Below are positions 37,018-46,387 of a DNA stretch of 64,000 bases, one piece after another; within the stretch, counting starts at the first letter, position 1, and every line of letters starts with the position of its first letter. The DNA is from Dyadobacter sp. MSC1_007. GTDB taxonomy: Bacteria; Bacteroidota; Bacteroidia; Cytophagales; Spirosomataceae. Position numbers and translations under genes: made by a program. The notes below the pieces were generated by a model. The model searched no databases, was not told where the DNA came from, and was given only the letters and a program-made list of their open reading frames with translations. The stretch covers positions 1 to 64,000 of the forward strand of contig NZ_JAMOZL010000002.1 of NCBI RefSeq assembly GCF_023667495.1, written 5' to 3'.

Positions 37018-38358
37018 ATGAGTGAGCAAGACATCGTACAACTGACGCTGCGGGAGATATTCCAAATAAATGGCTATCACGACGCTGATCTGATGACGCA
37101 GCGGAATTTTGAACACATCAGTGATGAGATTGAAAAGAAGTCGGGGATATTCATCAGCGGGACGACCATCAGACGCCTTTCAAAAGGGGCATTTAACCGG
37201 TCGCCCCAAATTGCCACGCTAAATGCAATCGCCAATTATTTCGACTTTAATACCTGGCAGGAATACAAAGCTGCATTCATCAGAAAGCGCACCGAAGCGA
37301 CAATTGAGGTGCAAAAAATAACCCGGATAGCGGAATCGGGGGAGACTGGTGTGTTGAAAAAGCAGCGGAGCAGGTGGGGCCTTCTGAAATGGACGTCCCT
37401 GTTGCTGGTAGCTGTTTTTATATGCGGCTATTATCTTTATCCAAGGAAAAGGGCCGTTAAGAATATTACGAAAGCTTCATTCTCTGCCAGGAAAACCACC
37501 GATAATGATTTGCCTAATTCAGTGGTTTTTAATTACAATATTGATGAAGTTACAGCCGACAGCTTTTTTATTCAGCAATCCTGGGATAAAAACAGGAAAG
37601 TCAGAATATATAAAAACAAATATGCCCTGACCGATATTTACTACGAGCCAGGATATCACATTGCCAAACTGATTGCGAATGATTCGATCATCAAAGCGAC
37701 TGTTGTAAATATCCCTACTGACCGATGGTTTTTTTATGCCAATGAAAATAAAAGGGCATACCGAACAGAATACATCAAAACAAAAGACTTCCTGAATGAC
37801 GGAAGTCTGTCTATAACCAAAGAAGACCTTAACAGGAACAAAATTGATATTGACCAGGAAAAGATATTCCTGTATTCCTACTTTCCATCGCGACACGAGG
37901 TAAGCAGCGACAACTTTACGCTAAAAGCCAGGGTGCGGATGAAGGAAGTGCGAAATAACCTTTGCCCTTATCTTGCGATTGAAGTATATGGCCAGCATTA
38001 TGTGATGCTGATAAAAAGTACGCCCAAGGGTTGCGCGCACCAAGCCTATATACGGTTTGGCGAACGGGAAATCAATGGCAAAGAGACGGACCTGTCATCG
38101 ATCGCATATGATGTGACGCAATGGACTGACGTGGAATTGACAGTGAGAAATAAACAAGCCGCCATCAAAATCGACGGCCGGGACGCTTTTACAACGAGCT
38201 ATCAAGAAACATTAAAATTGATAACAGGGCTTTCGTTCATCTCAAACGGGCTTTGCGAAGTCGATCGTGTTACATTAACCGGTGCCGATGGGAAGGTCTT
38301 TTGTAATGAAAATTTCGATACCCAGGGCGTCGCGGTTGCAAAAGCTTATAGGCGCTAG
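37018..38358 (+). CDS. Membrane-anchored protein: N-terminal putative DNA-binding domain, one TM helix, C-terminal beta-sandwich-like domain
   Basis: A 446-residue protein of a Bacteroidota family that lacks a functional name. Residues 1-90 look like a small helical DNA-binding domain (FEHISDEIEKKSGIFISGTT, then IRRLSKGAFNRSPQIATLNA and a FxxWQEYK end), a pattern I associate with XRE-like regulators of this phylum. One transmembrane helix (WTSLLLVAVFICGYYLYP) is near residue 125. The rest would be periplasmic, with NSVVFNYNIDEVTADSFFIQ, a middle beta domain and a C-terminal ConA/LamG-like section (TDVELTVRNKQAAIKIDGR). The topology resembles ToxR/CadC-type one-component regulators in which a periplasmic ligand is read by a membrane-bound DNA-binding protein. 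It is AT-rich. Its stop codon overlaps the convergent TonB receptor stop in a shared CTAG. Confidence 0.7.
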   Translation: MSEQDIVQLTLREIFQINGYHDADLMTQRNFEHISDEIEKKSGIFISGTTIRRLSKGAFNRSPQIATLNAIANYFDFNTWQEYKAAFIRKRTEATIEVQKITRIAESGETGVLKKQRSRWGLLKWTSLLLVAVFICGYYLYPRKRAVKNITKASFSARKTTDNDLPNSVVFNYNIDEVTADSFFIQQSWDKNRKVRIYKNKYALTDIYYEPGYHIAKLIANDSIIKATVVNIPTDRWFFYANENKRAYRTEYIKTKDFLNDGSLSITKEDLNRNKIDIDQEKIFLYSYFPSRHEVSSDNFTLKARVRMKEVRNNLCPYLAIEVYGQHYVMLIKSTPKGCAHQAYIRFGEREINGKETDLSSIAYDVTQWTDVELTVRNKQAAIKIDGRDAFTTSYQETLKLITGLSFISNGLCEVDRVTLTGADGKVFCNENFDTQGVAVAKAYRR

Positions 38359-40823
38359 TTCGCCCGTTTGATTTCTTCATCCGAACCCATCTTCCGCTGG
38401 CGGGCTGCCTTTAATTTCTGGTTGCCGAACGACCAGCTCAGGTTCAATAAAGCGACCCTTGAATCGGTCCGGATCGTGGTGGTGCTTTTGAGCTCGGGGT
38501 TATCCAATACTGCGAGGCTTCTGTTGGTGTGGAAAATATCCTGGATGCTGAGCCTGGCTTTGAGCCTTGGGGAGAAAGTCTTTTGAACACCAGCGTCAAG
38601 CGTTCCTTTCCAGTCGAAATGCCGCAATGCAACGGTTTCAGGCGTGTTGATCCAGCCATTTATTTCCGCCGTCCAGCCTTTGCCCAATATAAAAGCACCG
38701 GAGCCATTCAAACGCCCGGAAAACTGCTCTACCCGGTCGCGCCTGCCCAGGTATTCATATTGGAACCTGCTGTAAACGCCCAAAAGCGACATTTGCATCG
38801 TCCAGCCTTCGGAAACCTGGACTGGGAAACTTAATGTCAGGTTGTATGCCTGCGATTTTCCGAAGTTCTCAGGAAAGCGGTCCAGAACTGTTTCGTTGAC
38901 CGGGCGGTTGGAAAAGAATATCAGATCATCGGTAAAACCAGCGCCGAACGAAGTGAATATCTTATTCTGGAAGGCATGTTTAAGTTCCAATGAATGCGTA
39001 AGCTGAGGTTTCAGATACGGGTTACCGACTGAAAAAAAGTAAGGGTCGACAAATGAGCGGGCCGGGTTCAGGGTTTGATAACTGGGCCGGTCGATGCGGT
39101 AACTGTATGAAAAAGTAAGCGCCTGGCTGGCCGACATCGCCCGTGAAATAAACAGGCTCGGAAACAGGTTCAGGTAATCCCGCTTAACCAGTGTACCCAG
39201 CGTCAGTGACCGACCGACCGAATGGGTACGCTCGGCCCTCAACCCGATAAGCACGTCGGTTTTCTTGCCAAGTTTTCCCGAAAAGCTCGCATAAGCCGCG
39301 TTAATCTGCTCTTTGTAACGGAAATGGTTGGAAAGCGAATCGTTCGGGACCAGGTTTCCGGCAAGGCCTTCGCTCAGGCTCATTGCGTTGTCAGACCGAA
39401 CGGAGCTGCTTTTTAAGCCTGTCTCCATTTTCCAATCGGTGCTAAGAAACAATGTGTAATCAACCTTTCCGGCCACAATGTCTATTTCCACAGGCATATG
39501 CGTGAAGAGTCCGGTCAATGGCGCTGCAGGCGTTTGCGGGAACAAGGTTTGCGTTGTGAGCGAATTCTTGAAATCACGGGTAAAATGCCCGAGGTCGAAA
39601 TCGGCCGTGAGCTGGTTGGCGCCGCCTTTCCTTTTAGCGAATGTGTGCTGAAAATTCACATTGCCGATCTGGTTTGAAAACAGGTTCGTGAGCGATTTTT
39701 GCGTCAGTGTCCTCAAATATTCCGGCCCGTCTTGCAGCTCGCGGAAGCTGGCTTTGGCCGGGCTCTTTTCATAAGAATTAGTCCAGAAACCCGTCCAGAC
39801 GACGCCTAATGTGGTCGATTTACCTAAAAAATAATCTATCCCAACTTTTGCATTCTGACTGAAATCCCGCTGGCGGACAAACGACTCCTGCGAGACCCGG
39901 GTTTGTTCGGCTCCCGGTTTGTTAGGCTGGACCCTTTCATTGGTGAAATCCCAGTAATTTTTGTCGTTGTTAATGCCGTAGCTGCCAAAGAAATTGGCTT
40001 TCTGTATGCGGTGGTTCAGTTGGATGCTGCCACGCTGCCGGCCATATTTGCCTGTTCCGCCTGTCAATGTGAGCATCCCGTTTGTGCCCGCGCTGGCCTG
40101 AGGACCTTCGCTTTTCTTCTTTAATTTGATGTTGATAATACCCGAATTACCTGCCGCATCATACCGGGCCGAAGGGTTGGTAATAAGCTCGATCTGATCG
40201 ATATTGTCGCTGGGCATGCTCCTGAGCATCGCCACTACGTCGGCCATGGAAAGGTAAGTTTGCTTCCCGTCGATCTGCACGATGACACCTTCTTTGCCAC
40301 GCAGCTGGACCTGGTCGGTCTGGCGGTCTATCGCCACGCCAGGCGCTTTTTCCAGGACTTCGAGCGCCGTGCCGCCACTGGAAATGATGCTGTTGGCAAC
40401 ATTGATAACCGTGCGGTCGGTTTGCTGCTCCACGAACGGACGTTTTGCTTTTACCGCAACTTCATTGAGCTGCGTTGCCTGGGGTTCCATTGTAAAATCC
40501 GCCAGCTGAATGGGTTCTTTCTTGTCAGAAACAGTGATTGCGGGCAGATAAGCCGTTTTATAGCCCACGGTACTGGCGGTAACGATGTAAGTTCCAGCCC
40601 CTATATCTTCCAATGCATAAGCGCCGGAAGGGTCCGAAACGGCACTTTTGACCAGGGTTGAATCTCCATTGCGGAGCAATAGCACATTCACGCCGGGAAG
40701 CGGCGATCCACCGGTTTCCTGAACTTTACCGGTTAAAGACTGACAAAAAGCATTTTGGATAATGAAGGAAATAAACAGGGCGCAGAGCAGCGACCCAGTA
40801 GTTCTCCGGACAATTTTGTTCAT
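38355..40823 (-). CDS. TonB-dependent receptor, outer membrane beta-barrel family (OMP_b-brl_3 type)
   Basis: A TonB-dependent outer-membrane protein of about 822 residues, shorter than SusC and lacking a SusD partner. The ATG at 40823 gives a good signal peptide (TGSLLCALFISFIIQNAFC); a TTG upstream is less likely. It has a carboxypeptidase-like N-terminal domain (LTGKVQETGGSPLPGVNVLL), a plug (LNEVAVKAKRPFVEQQTDRT, NPSARYDAAGNSGIINIKLK) and a barrel domain of the OMP_b-brl_3 type with FSYSYRIDRPSYQTLNPARS. Such proteins are often autonomous siderophore, peptide or oligosaccharide receptors. The last residues EEIKRAN are polar and lack the usual terminal aromatic. It faces the putative membrane regulator gene convergently with no space for a terminator. 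Confidence 0.9.
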   Translation of the reverse strand: MNKIVRRTTGSLLCALFISFIIQNAFCQSLTGKVQETGGSPLPGVNVLLLRNGDSTLVKSAVSDPSGAYALEDIGAGTYIVTASTVGYKTAYLPAITVSDKKEPIQLADFTMEPQATQLNEVAVKAKRPFVEQQTDRTVINVANSIISSGGTALEVLEKAPGVAIDRQTDQVQLRGKEGVIVQIDGKQTYLSMADVVAMLRSMPSDNIDQIELITNPSARYDAAGNSGIINIKLKKKSEGPQASAGTNGMLTLTGGTGKYGRQRGSIQLNHRIQKANFFGSYGINNDKNYWDFTNERVQPNKPGAEQTRVSQESFVRQRDFSQNAKVGIDYFLGKSTTLGVVWTGFWTNSYEKSPAKASFRELQDGPEYLRTLTQKSLTNLFSNQIGNVNFQHTFAKRKGGANQLTADFDLGHFTRDFKNSLTTQTLFPQTPAAPLTGLFTHMPVEIDIVAGKVDYTLFLSTDWKMETGLKSSSVRSDNAMSLSEGLAGNLVPNDSLSNHFRYKEQINAAYASFSGKLGKKTDVLIGLRAERTHSVGRSLTLGTLVKRDYLNLFPSLFISRAMSASQALTFSYSYRIDRPSYQTLNPARSFVDPYFFSVGNPYLKPQLTHSLELKHAFQNKIFTSFGAGFTDDLIFFSNRPVNETVLDRFPENFGKSQAYNLTLSFPVQVSEGWTMQMSLLGVYSRFQYEYLGRRDRVEQFSGRLNGSGAFILGKGWTAEINGWINTPETVALRHFDWKGTLDAGVQKTFSPRLKARLSIQDIFHTNRSLAVLDNPELKSTTTIRTDSRVALLNLSWSFGNQKLKAARQRKMGSDEEIKRAN

Positions 40824-41388
40824 GATGAAGTTGCGGGACAATTGGGACCCGGTTTATTTGATGGCTAATAGTTGCTCCTCAAAACTTCACAGAAAATTGT
40901 GCGCGATATTTGATAGAGCCCTGACAAAAGTAGTCCAGGCGATCTACTTCGGGAGCGTGTGATATGGACATTATGAGGGGGCAAATCGGCCAAGTTTGCG
41001 ATTTTTGTTTTAATGGACCATATAAAATTAATCCAGTTTACTTGGGGTTACATTGCGCTGTGTCTACATTAAAAATCCATTAAAAGACAGCTGAAACATC
41101 CAACAAAAAATCGGTTCAAGTCTATTTTGGCTACGTTCCCGACATCGTTTGCATAAAAAAATATCCGCAAAATGTTGGCCATTTGTGGCTAATAGCTAAC
41201 CTTCCTTCTGCTTGTGCAACGGAATAGGAATAAGACAATCAAATAATTCTTTGATTTTTCATATTCGGTTCGTCCTTAAAAAATCTGAAAACTTCTGATA
41301 AGCTCCATCCCTGATCAGCATGGAGAATGCTCATTTTGAAAGTGGATTTTTGCATTAATAAATAGAATAATATAAACTGTTATGATGT
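40824..41388 (+). promoter_or_regulatory. 565-base divergent intergenic region
   Basis: No gene was found here. On the minus strand TACTTTTG (40932-40925) is a -7 candidate for the TonB receptor gene, about 100 bases upstream of its ATG, without a good -33 box. The decamer TGGCTAATAG occurs twice, at about 40862 and 41186. The 3' part from about 41220 is AT-rich and presumably holds the susC promoter, but no box matched convincingly. Just before SusC, ATGATGTATGTTTAG (41382-41396) is a four-codon open frame that overlaps the SusC start. Confidence 0.35.
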
Positions 41389-44300
41389 ATGTTTAGAGAA
41401 CTACAAAGTGCGTCGGCCCTGGGGCTGTTGCTCATGTATGGACTTTTACCGATTGGTAATCAGAAGGTTTATGCCGGAAACCATCTGAGTTTTTCAAACA
41501 GGCTGGTTGAGTCGGCTGAGGAGAGAAACAAGCCGAATGCGGTGATTGATATTTCCGGAAAAGTGACGGGGGAGAATGGCGAGGAACTGCCGGGTGTGAG
41601 TATTTTATTGAAAGGAACTACGACGGGTGCTACGACGGATGTAAATGGTTTGTACAAATTGTCAATCCCGGCCGGAAATGCAACGCTTGTTTTTTCTTAC
41701 GTGGGCTATGTGAGCCAGGAAGTTGAAGTTACTAACCGCTCTGTGATCGATGTGAAACTTTTAGCGGATACCAAAGCGCTGGAAGAGATTGTGGTAGTGG
41801 GTTATGGAACGATGAAAAAAAGTGATGTTACCGGCGCAATCACTTCGGTAAAAGCAAAGGACATTACGGCGATCCCGACGACCAATGCATTGCGGTCTTT
41901 GCAGGGAAAGGTTTCGGGGATTGATATTACGCAAAGTTCTGGTCAGCCGGGGGCGGATATTAACATTGTCTTGCGTGGAAACCGGTCGTTGAAAGCTGAT
42001 AACAAGCCGCTTGTGCTGGTGGACGGAATTCCTTACGGTTCTTTCATCGATATAAACCCGACCGATATTGCATCTATCGAGGTGTTGAAAGACGTTGCTT
42101 CAACGGCTATTTACGGAACGCGTGGTGCGAATGGCGTGATCATCATTACTACGAAAAAAGGCTCGGCGGGCAAATCCACATTGTCGTTCAATTCTTATGT
42201 TTCGATGAACAGAAAGGCGCTGTACCCGCGCATGATGAACGGAGAGGAATATGCGCAGCAAAAACGCGAAGCCTATCGAACCACCAATGGCGACGTTTAC
42301 AGGAAAGACGAGGATATTTTTCAGGTTACAGAATTGCAATACATTAAGGATAAGCAATTTGAAGACTGGCAAAGCTATATTTTCCACAACGGGCTGATGC
42401 AAAATTATGAGGTCAACCTGACCGGCGGAAGTGAAAAAACGACATTCTCGACGTCGTTCGGTTATCAAAAAGACAAGGGTTTGCTGCTGAATGATGTTTA
42501 CCGCAGGTTGAATGGCAAGATCGGTGTCGACCACAAATTGAACGACCGTTTCCGCGTTGGGTTAAGCGCCATTTATTCCTACAAAAACCAGGATAAGCGC
42601 GATAATCCGCTGAATATGGCGAATAAGATCCTTCCGATCGCCAAAGCATTTAACGACGACGGTTCACTGATCCTGAATCCGGCCCCGGGTTACAGCGCGC
42701 AATTTACACCACTGGCGGATGAGCAGCCGGGCGTTTTTGAAAACAACATTGTGGACAAGCGCTTGTTCTCTTCTGCTTACCTGGATGTAAAAATCGCCAA
42801 TGAACTCTTTCTGAAATCGACAATTGGACTGGATTTCAGGGATTACCGTCGCGGCTATTACAAAGGTTACAACACAATCGCGAACGTGGGCCGTAATTCC
42901 AGTTCGGGTGTGGAGTTGAACAACTACTTCAACTACACCTGGGAGAATACTTTGAATTACAACAAAAGCATTGGTAACCATCAGATCCAGGGGCTCTTGG
43001 GTACCAGTTCGTTAGGTACGAAATTGGAAGAATATACTTCCTCGGGTAACAACCAGGCGTCGCCGATCACATCTTTCCATGATCTGAATTCCAATACCAT
43101 TTCAAAAGCCATTGGTAGCAAGCTGCGGGAAACGAAAATCGCCTCGTTTTTCGGACGGGTGAATTACAAACTGAGTAACAAATATGTTTTCCAGGCTTCG
43201 CTGCGTGCCGACGGTTCTTCTGTGTTGGCGGCTGGGAACAAATGGGGCTACTTTCCATCGGTTTCCGGTGCATGGCGCGTGATCGAAGAGCCATTTTTGC
43301 AGAATAGTAAGGTTTTGAATGATCTTAAATTACGCGTTAGCTGGGGTAAATCAGGTAATGCGGCCATTGATCCTTATGCAACCAAGGGCGGTTTGGGACT
43401 GTCGGCTTACGCATTCGGAACAACTGCTGCATTTGGCTATTGGCCGAGCATTATCCCCAATCCAAACCTGACCTGGGAAACGACTGGCACCTGGAACGCG
43501 GGTGTTGATTTTGGGTTTTTAGGGAACAAAATTTCGGGTACAATCGATGTCTATCGTTCCAAAACGAAGGATTTGCTCCTGCCAAGCTTGCTGCCGACGC
43601 ATACCGGTTACAGCGAGATCCTGGAAAATATTGGCCAGGTTGAGAACAAAGGTATCGAGCTGGCGATCACGACCCAGAACATCAGCGGCAAAGCGTTCAA
43701 CTGGTCTACCGACTGGACGTTTACTTTGAACCGTGAAAAAATCGTTGCATTGAACAACGGTGTGACGCGCAATGAAGCCAACAGCTGGTTTGTGGGCGAG
43801 CCTACGAAAGTGTTTTTTGATTACAAAAAAATAGGCATCTGGCAATTGGGCGAAGAGGATGCCGCTTTGAAATTTGGTAAAAATAAACCCGGCGATGTGA
43901 AGGTTGCCGATACCAACGGAAATGGAGTGGTTGATCCGGGTGACCGCACGACTTTCTCACAAGTTCCGAAGTTCTCTTTCGGGGTTAATAACCATTTTGA
44001 ATACAAAAACTTCGACCTGAGCGTCTTCGTTTTCGGCCGGATCGGGCATTATATCAATTACGAATATAATGCGGGCGCCTACAAGCCAAGTGCGCTTGAA
44101 AATTCCTCGAACGTGGATTACTGGACTCCGGAAAACCCGACTAATGCATTCCCGAGACCAAACAGCTCTTATTCGACGACAAACTATCTGTATCAATCCA
44201 CGCTGGGTTATGTGAAGGCTTCTTTTGTCAAGATCAGGGACGTTTCGCTGGGGTATAACATTCCTTCGCCGCTGACGAAAAAGCTTGGCGTCGGCCGCGT

Positions 44301-44430
44301 ACGGGTGTATGGGACGCTGCAAAACTATTTCACTTTCAGCAAGATCAAGGATTATGATCCGGAGCGTGGCGGCGACTTGTCGTTCCCGCTGGTGAAGCAG
44401 ATGATCTTTGGTGTAAACATTGATTTTTGA
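41389..44430 (+). CDS. SusC/RagA TonB-linked outer membrane protein
   Basis: A 1013-residue TonB-dependent importer without an STN domain. The start is fixed by an in-frame TGA at 41383-41385, two codons upstream of the ATG at 41389. The signal peptide (ASALGLLLMYGLLPIGNQKV) is weak by eye but is followed by a normal linker. The carboxypeptidase-like domain is at about 48-125 (DISGKVTGENGEELPGVSIL). The plug starts with IVVVGYGTMKKSDVTGAITS and has the typical VLRGNRSLKADNKPLVLVDG. The barrel ends in MIFGVNIDF. It pairs with the SusD 29 bases downstream. No sigma/FecR or enzyme genes adjoin, so regulation and ligand are not indicated. Confidence 0.94.
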   Translation: MFRELQSASALGLLLMYGLLPIGNQKVYAGNHLSFSNRLVESAEERNKPNAVIDISGKVTGENGEELPGVSILLKGTTTGATTDVNGLYKLSIPAGNATLVFSYVGYVSQEVEVTNRSVIDVKLLADTKALEEIVVVGYGTMKKSDVTGAITSVKAKDITAIPTTNALRSLQGKVSGIDITQSSGQPGADINIVLRGNRSLKADNKPLVLVDGIPYGSFIDINPTDIASIEVLKDVASTAIYGTRGANGVIIITTKKGSAGKSTLSFNSYVSMNRKALYPRMMNGEEYAQQKREAYRTTNGDVYRKDEDIFQVTELQYIKDKQFEDWQSYIFHNGLMQNYEVNLTGGSEKTTFSTSFGYQKDKGLLLNDVYRRLNGKIGVDHKLNDRFRVGLSAIYSYKNQDKRDNPLNMANKILPIAKAFNDDGSLILNPAPGYSAQFTPLADEQPGVFENNIVDKRLFSSAYLDVKIANELFLKSTIGLDFRDYRRGYYKGYNTIANVGRNSSSGVELNNYFNYTWENTLNYNKSIGNHQIQGLLGTSSLGTKLEEYTSSGNNQASPITSFHDLNSNTISKAIGSKLRETKIASFFGRVNYKLSNKYVFQASLRADGSSVLAAGNKWGYFPSVSGAWRVIEEPFLQNSKVLNDLKLRVSWGKSGNAAIDPYATKGGLGLSAYAFGTTAAFGYWPSIIPNPNLTWETTGTWNAGVDFGFLGNKISGTIDVYRSKTKDLLLPSLLPTHTGYSEILENIGQVENKGIELAITTQNISGKAFNWSTDWTFTLNREKIVALNNGVTRNEANSWFVGEPTKVFFDYKKIGIWQLGEEDAALKFGKNKPGDVKVADTNGNGVVDPGDRTTFSQVPKFSFGVNNHFEYKNFDLSVFVFGRIGHYINYEYNAGAYKPSALENSSNVDYWTPENPTNAFPRPNSSYSTTNYLYQSTLGYVKASFVKIRDVSLGYNIPSPLTKKLGVGRVRVYGTLQNYFTFSKIKDYDPERGGDLSFPLVKQMIFGVNIDF

Positions 44431-44459
44431 TCTTTTGAAATTTTAAAACAGATATTCCA

Positions 44460-46142
44460 ATGAAAATCAAAATAGCGGCCTTGATGATGGCTATTTCACT
44501 TGCTGGACTTACATCCTGCGAGGACTATCTTGCCGAAACCAATAAAAGCGGCCTCACCGAAGATCCTTTTCTTAAAACAGAACTCGGTATCACAGCAGCG
44601 GTAAATGCCTCTTATTCAGGTACAAGATTGTGGTATGGTAAAGAATTTCCCTCCGCATTCGCCGAAACGGGGACCGATCTTTTCCTGCGTGGCGGTGATA
44701 ACAAAGCCAATCAGATCTCTGATTACACAGTCGACTTAAATGGTGCTCAAACCAATTTGAAAGACTATTGGGGGCATTTATACAAAGCCCTTAACACCTG
44801 CAACACGGCATTGAAGCTGTTTCCTTCGCCGGTGATCAGTGAGGCTCTAAACAAGCAATATGAAGGTGAAGTGCGGTTTTTAAGAGCGCATTACCTGTGG
44901 CTAATCACCGAAACCTGGGGCGATGTAGTGCTTTCCACCGAACCGACTGCCGGCGTCGTAACCACCGCGAAGAGATCGAGTGTTGAGGATTTTTATAAAG
45001 TGATTTTCGCGGACCTCGACATTGCCATTGCAAACCTGGCGCCTGGAAAATCTACAAACGGACGCATTACGCAAGACGTTGCAAAGGCATTTAAAGCAAG
45101 AATGTCCCTTACGCGTGCAAGTGCTACAAACAATGCAGATATGTATGCGCAGGCAGCCACACTGGCGAAAGAAGTGATCGCTTCTGGTCGCTACACCTTG
45201 TTTTCGGATTTTAAGTCACTTTGGGATATGAAAAATTCAGAGGGCGGTGCCAATTCGGAAGTAGTTTATTATGTCAATTATACCAATGACGACACCATGA
45301 ACGGCGATTATGACGCGGGTGCCGGAAAGGGGAATAACAGCCATTTGCATTTTATTATGGTGTATGACAAGCAGCCGGGCATGGAGCGTTCTGTTGCTTA
45401 CGGCCGTCCATATCAACGCTATGTGCCGACTTTGCATTTGCTCGACTTGTTCGACGAAAAAGTGGACCAGCGCTACCACGGCACTTTTCAAACTGTTTGG
45501 AAAGCCAACATGACAAACCTGAAACCGGGTAGCGTGAACGGTTATCCGCAAATGGTGCTGGGCGACACTTCGATGTTGTTCCTGAAAACGGTAGCGACCC
45601 CTGCGCAAGTGGCGAGAGCGGCGGGCCGTTACAAGATATTCGACCGCAAAACAATGTATAAGGATGACGGTTCGCTTTTGCTGAGATCCCAATTCATCCA
45701 AATGAGCAAATTCATGGACCCGACGCGCCTGACGGCCAATCAGGAATGGAGCTCGCGGGACGGCTTTGTGATCCGGATTGCCGAAATGTACCTGATCGCG
45801 GCGGAAGCTTTGATGAAAAGTAACCCCGCGGAAGCACTGAAATACATCAATGATCTCCGTAAAAAACGTGCGGTACCAGGTAAGGAAGCCGATATGGAAG
45901 TCGCTGCGAAAGACCTGAATATCGACTTCATCCTGGACGAGCGCGCGCGCGAACTGGCCGGTGAACTATTCCGCTGGTACGACCTGAAACGGACCGGAAA
46001 ACTCGTCAGCTACGTGCAGAAGTATAATATGGATGCAAAAGCCAACATTAAGGAAACCCATATGCTGCGCCCAATCCCGCAGGTTCAGTTGGATGCGATT
46101 ACGAATAAGGAAGAATTCAAGCAGAACCCAGGGTATAATTAA
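44460..46142 (+). CDS. SusD/RagB nutrient-binding outer membrane lipoprotein
   Basis: A 560-residue lipoprotein. The signal peptide (IAALMMAISLAGLTSC) ends at a lipobox Cys followed by EDYLAETNKSG. SusD-type landmarks are GTRLWYGKEFPSAFAETGTD, GHLYKALNTCNTALKLFP, VRFLRAHYLWLITETWGDV, RITQDVAKAFKARMSLTRAS, IRIAEMYLIAAEALMKSNP and the closing LRPIPQVQLDAITNKEEFKQ with a final NPGYN. It is the lid of the preceding SusC. Transcription ends at a long stem-loop 30 bases downstream. Confidence 0.95.
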   Translation: MKIKIAALMMAISLAGLTSCEDYLAETNKSGLTEDPFLKTELGITAAVNASYSGTRLWYGKEFPSAFAETGTDLFLRGGDNKANQISDYTVDLNGAQTNLKDYWGHLYKALNTCNTALKLFPSPVISEALNKQYEGEVRFLRAHYLWLITETWGDVVLSTEPTAGVVTTAKRSSVEDFYKVIFADLDIAIANLAPGKSTNGRITQDVAKAFKARMSLTRASATNNADMYAQAATLAKEVIASGRYTLFSDFKSLWDMKNSEGGANSEVVYYVNYTNDDTMNGDYDAGAGKGNNSHLHFIMVYDKQPGMERSVAYGRPYQRYVPTLHLLDLFDEKVDQRYHGTFQTVWKANMTNLKPGSVNGYPQMVLGDTSMLFLKTVATPAQVARAAGRYKIFDRKTMYKDDGSLLLRSQFIQMSKFMDPTRLTANQEWSSRDGFVIRIAEMYLIAAEALMKSNPAEALKYINDLRKKRAVPGKEADMEVAAKDLNIDFILDERARELAGELFRWYDLKRTGKLVSYVQKYNMDAKANIKETHMLRPIPQVQLDAITNKEEFKQNPGYN

Positions 46143-46171
46143 ATATTCAGTAGTACCACCGGTTTGAAGAG

Positions 46172-46215
46172 AATAAAGTCCATGTGCAATCTGTTTGCAT
46201 ATGGACTTTATTTTT
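46172..46215 (+). terminator. Strong rho-independent terminator after the fourth SusD gene
   Basis: An 18-bp stem formed by 46172-46189 (AATAAAGTCCATGTGCAA) and 46195-46212, with one G-T wobble and a five-base loop, is followed by further Ts. It cleanly separates the susCD pair from the downstream subtilase gene. Confidence 0.9.
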
Positions 46216-46387
46216 GCGTAGCTTTTTCTAATACACTTTACTCTTTCAAAAATATAGTTGGATAATAGACGTTGTTTGACACGATATATGCCAGCTCCGC
46301 GTATCATTGATTTAGAAAACTATCCTCAAAAACTGCATGATGAAATTTGTACGCTTCTCTATTTAAATACTTGACCAGGTACATATC

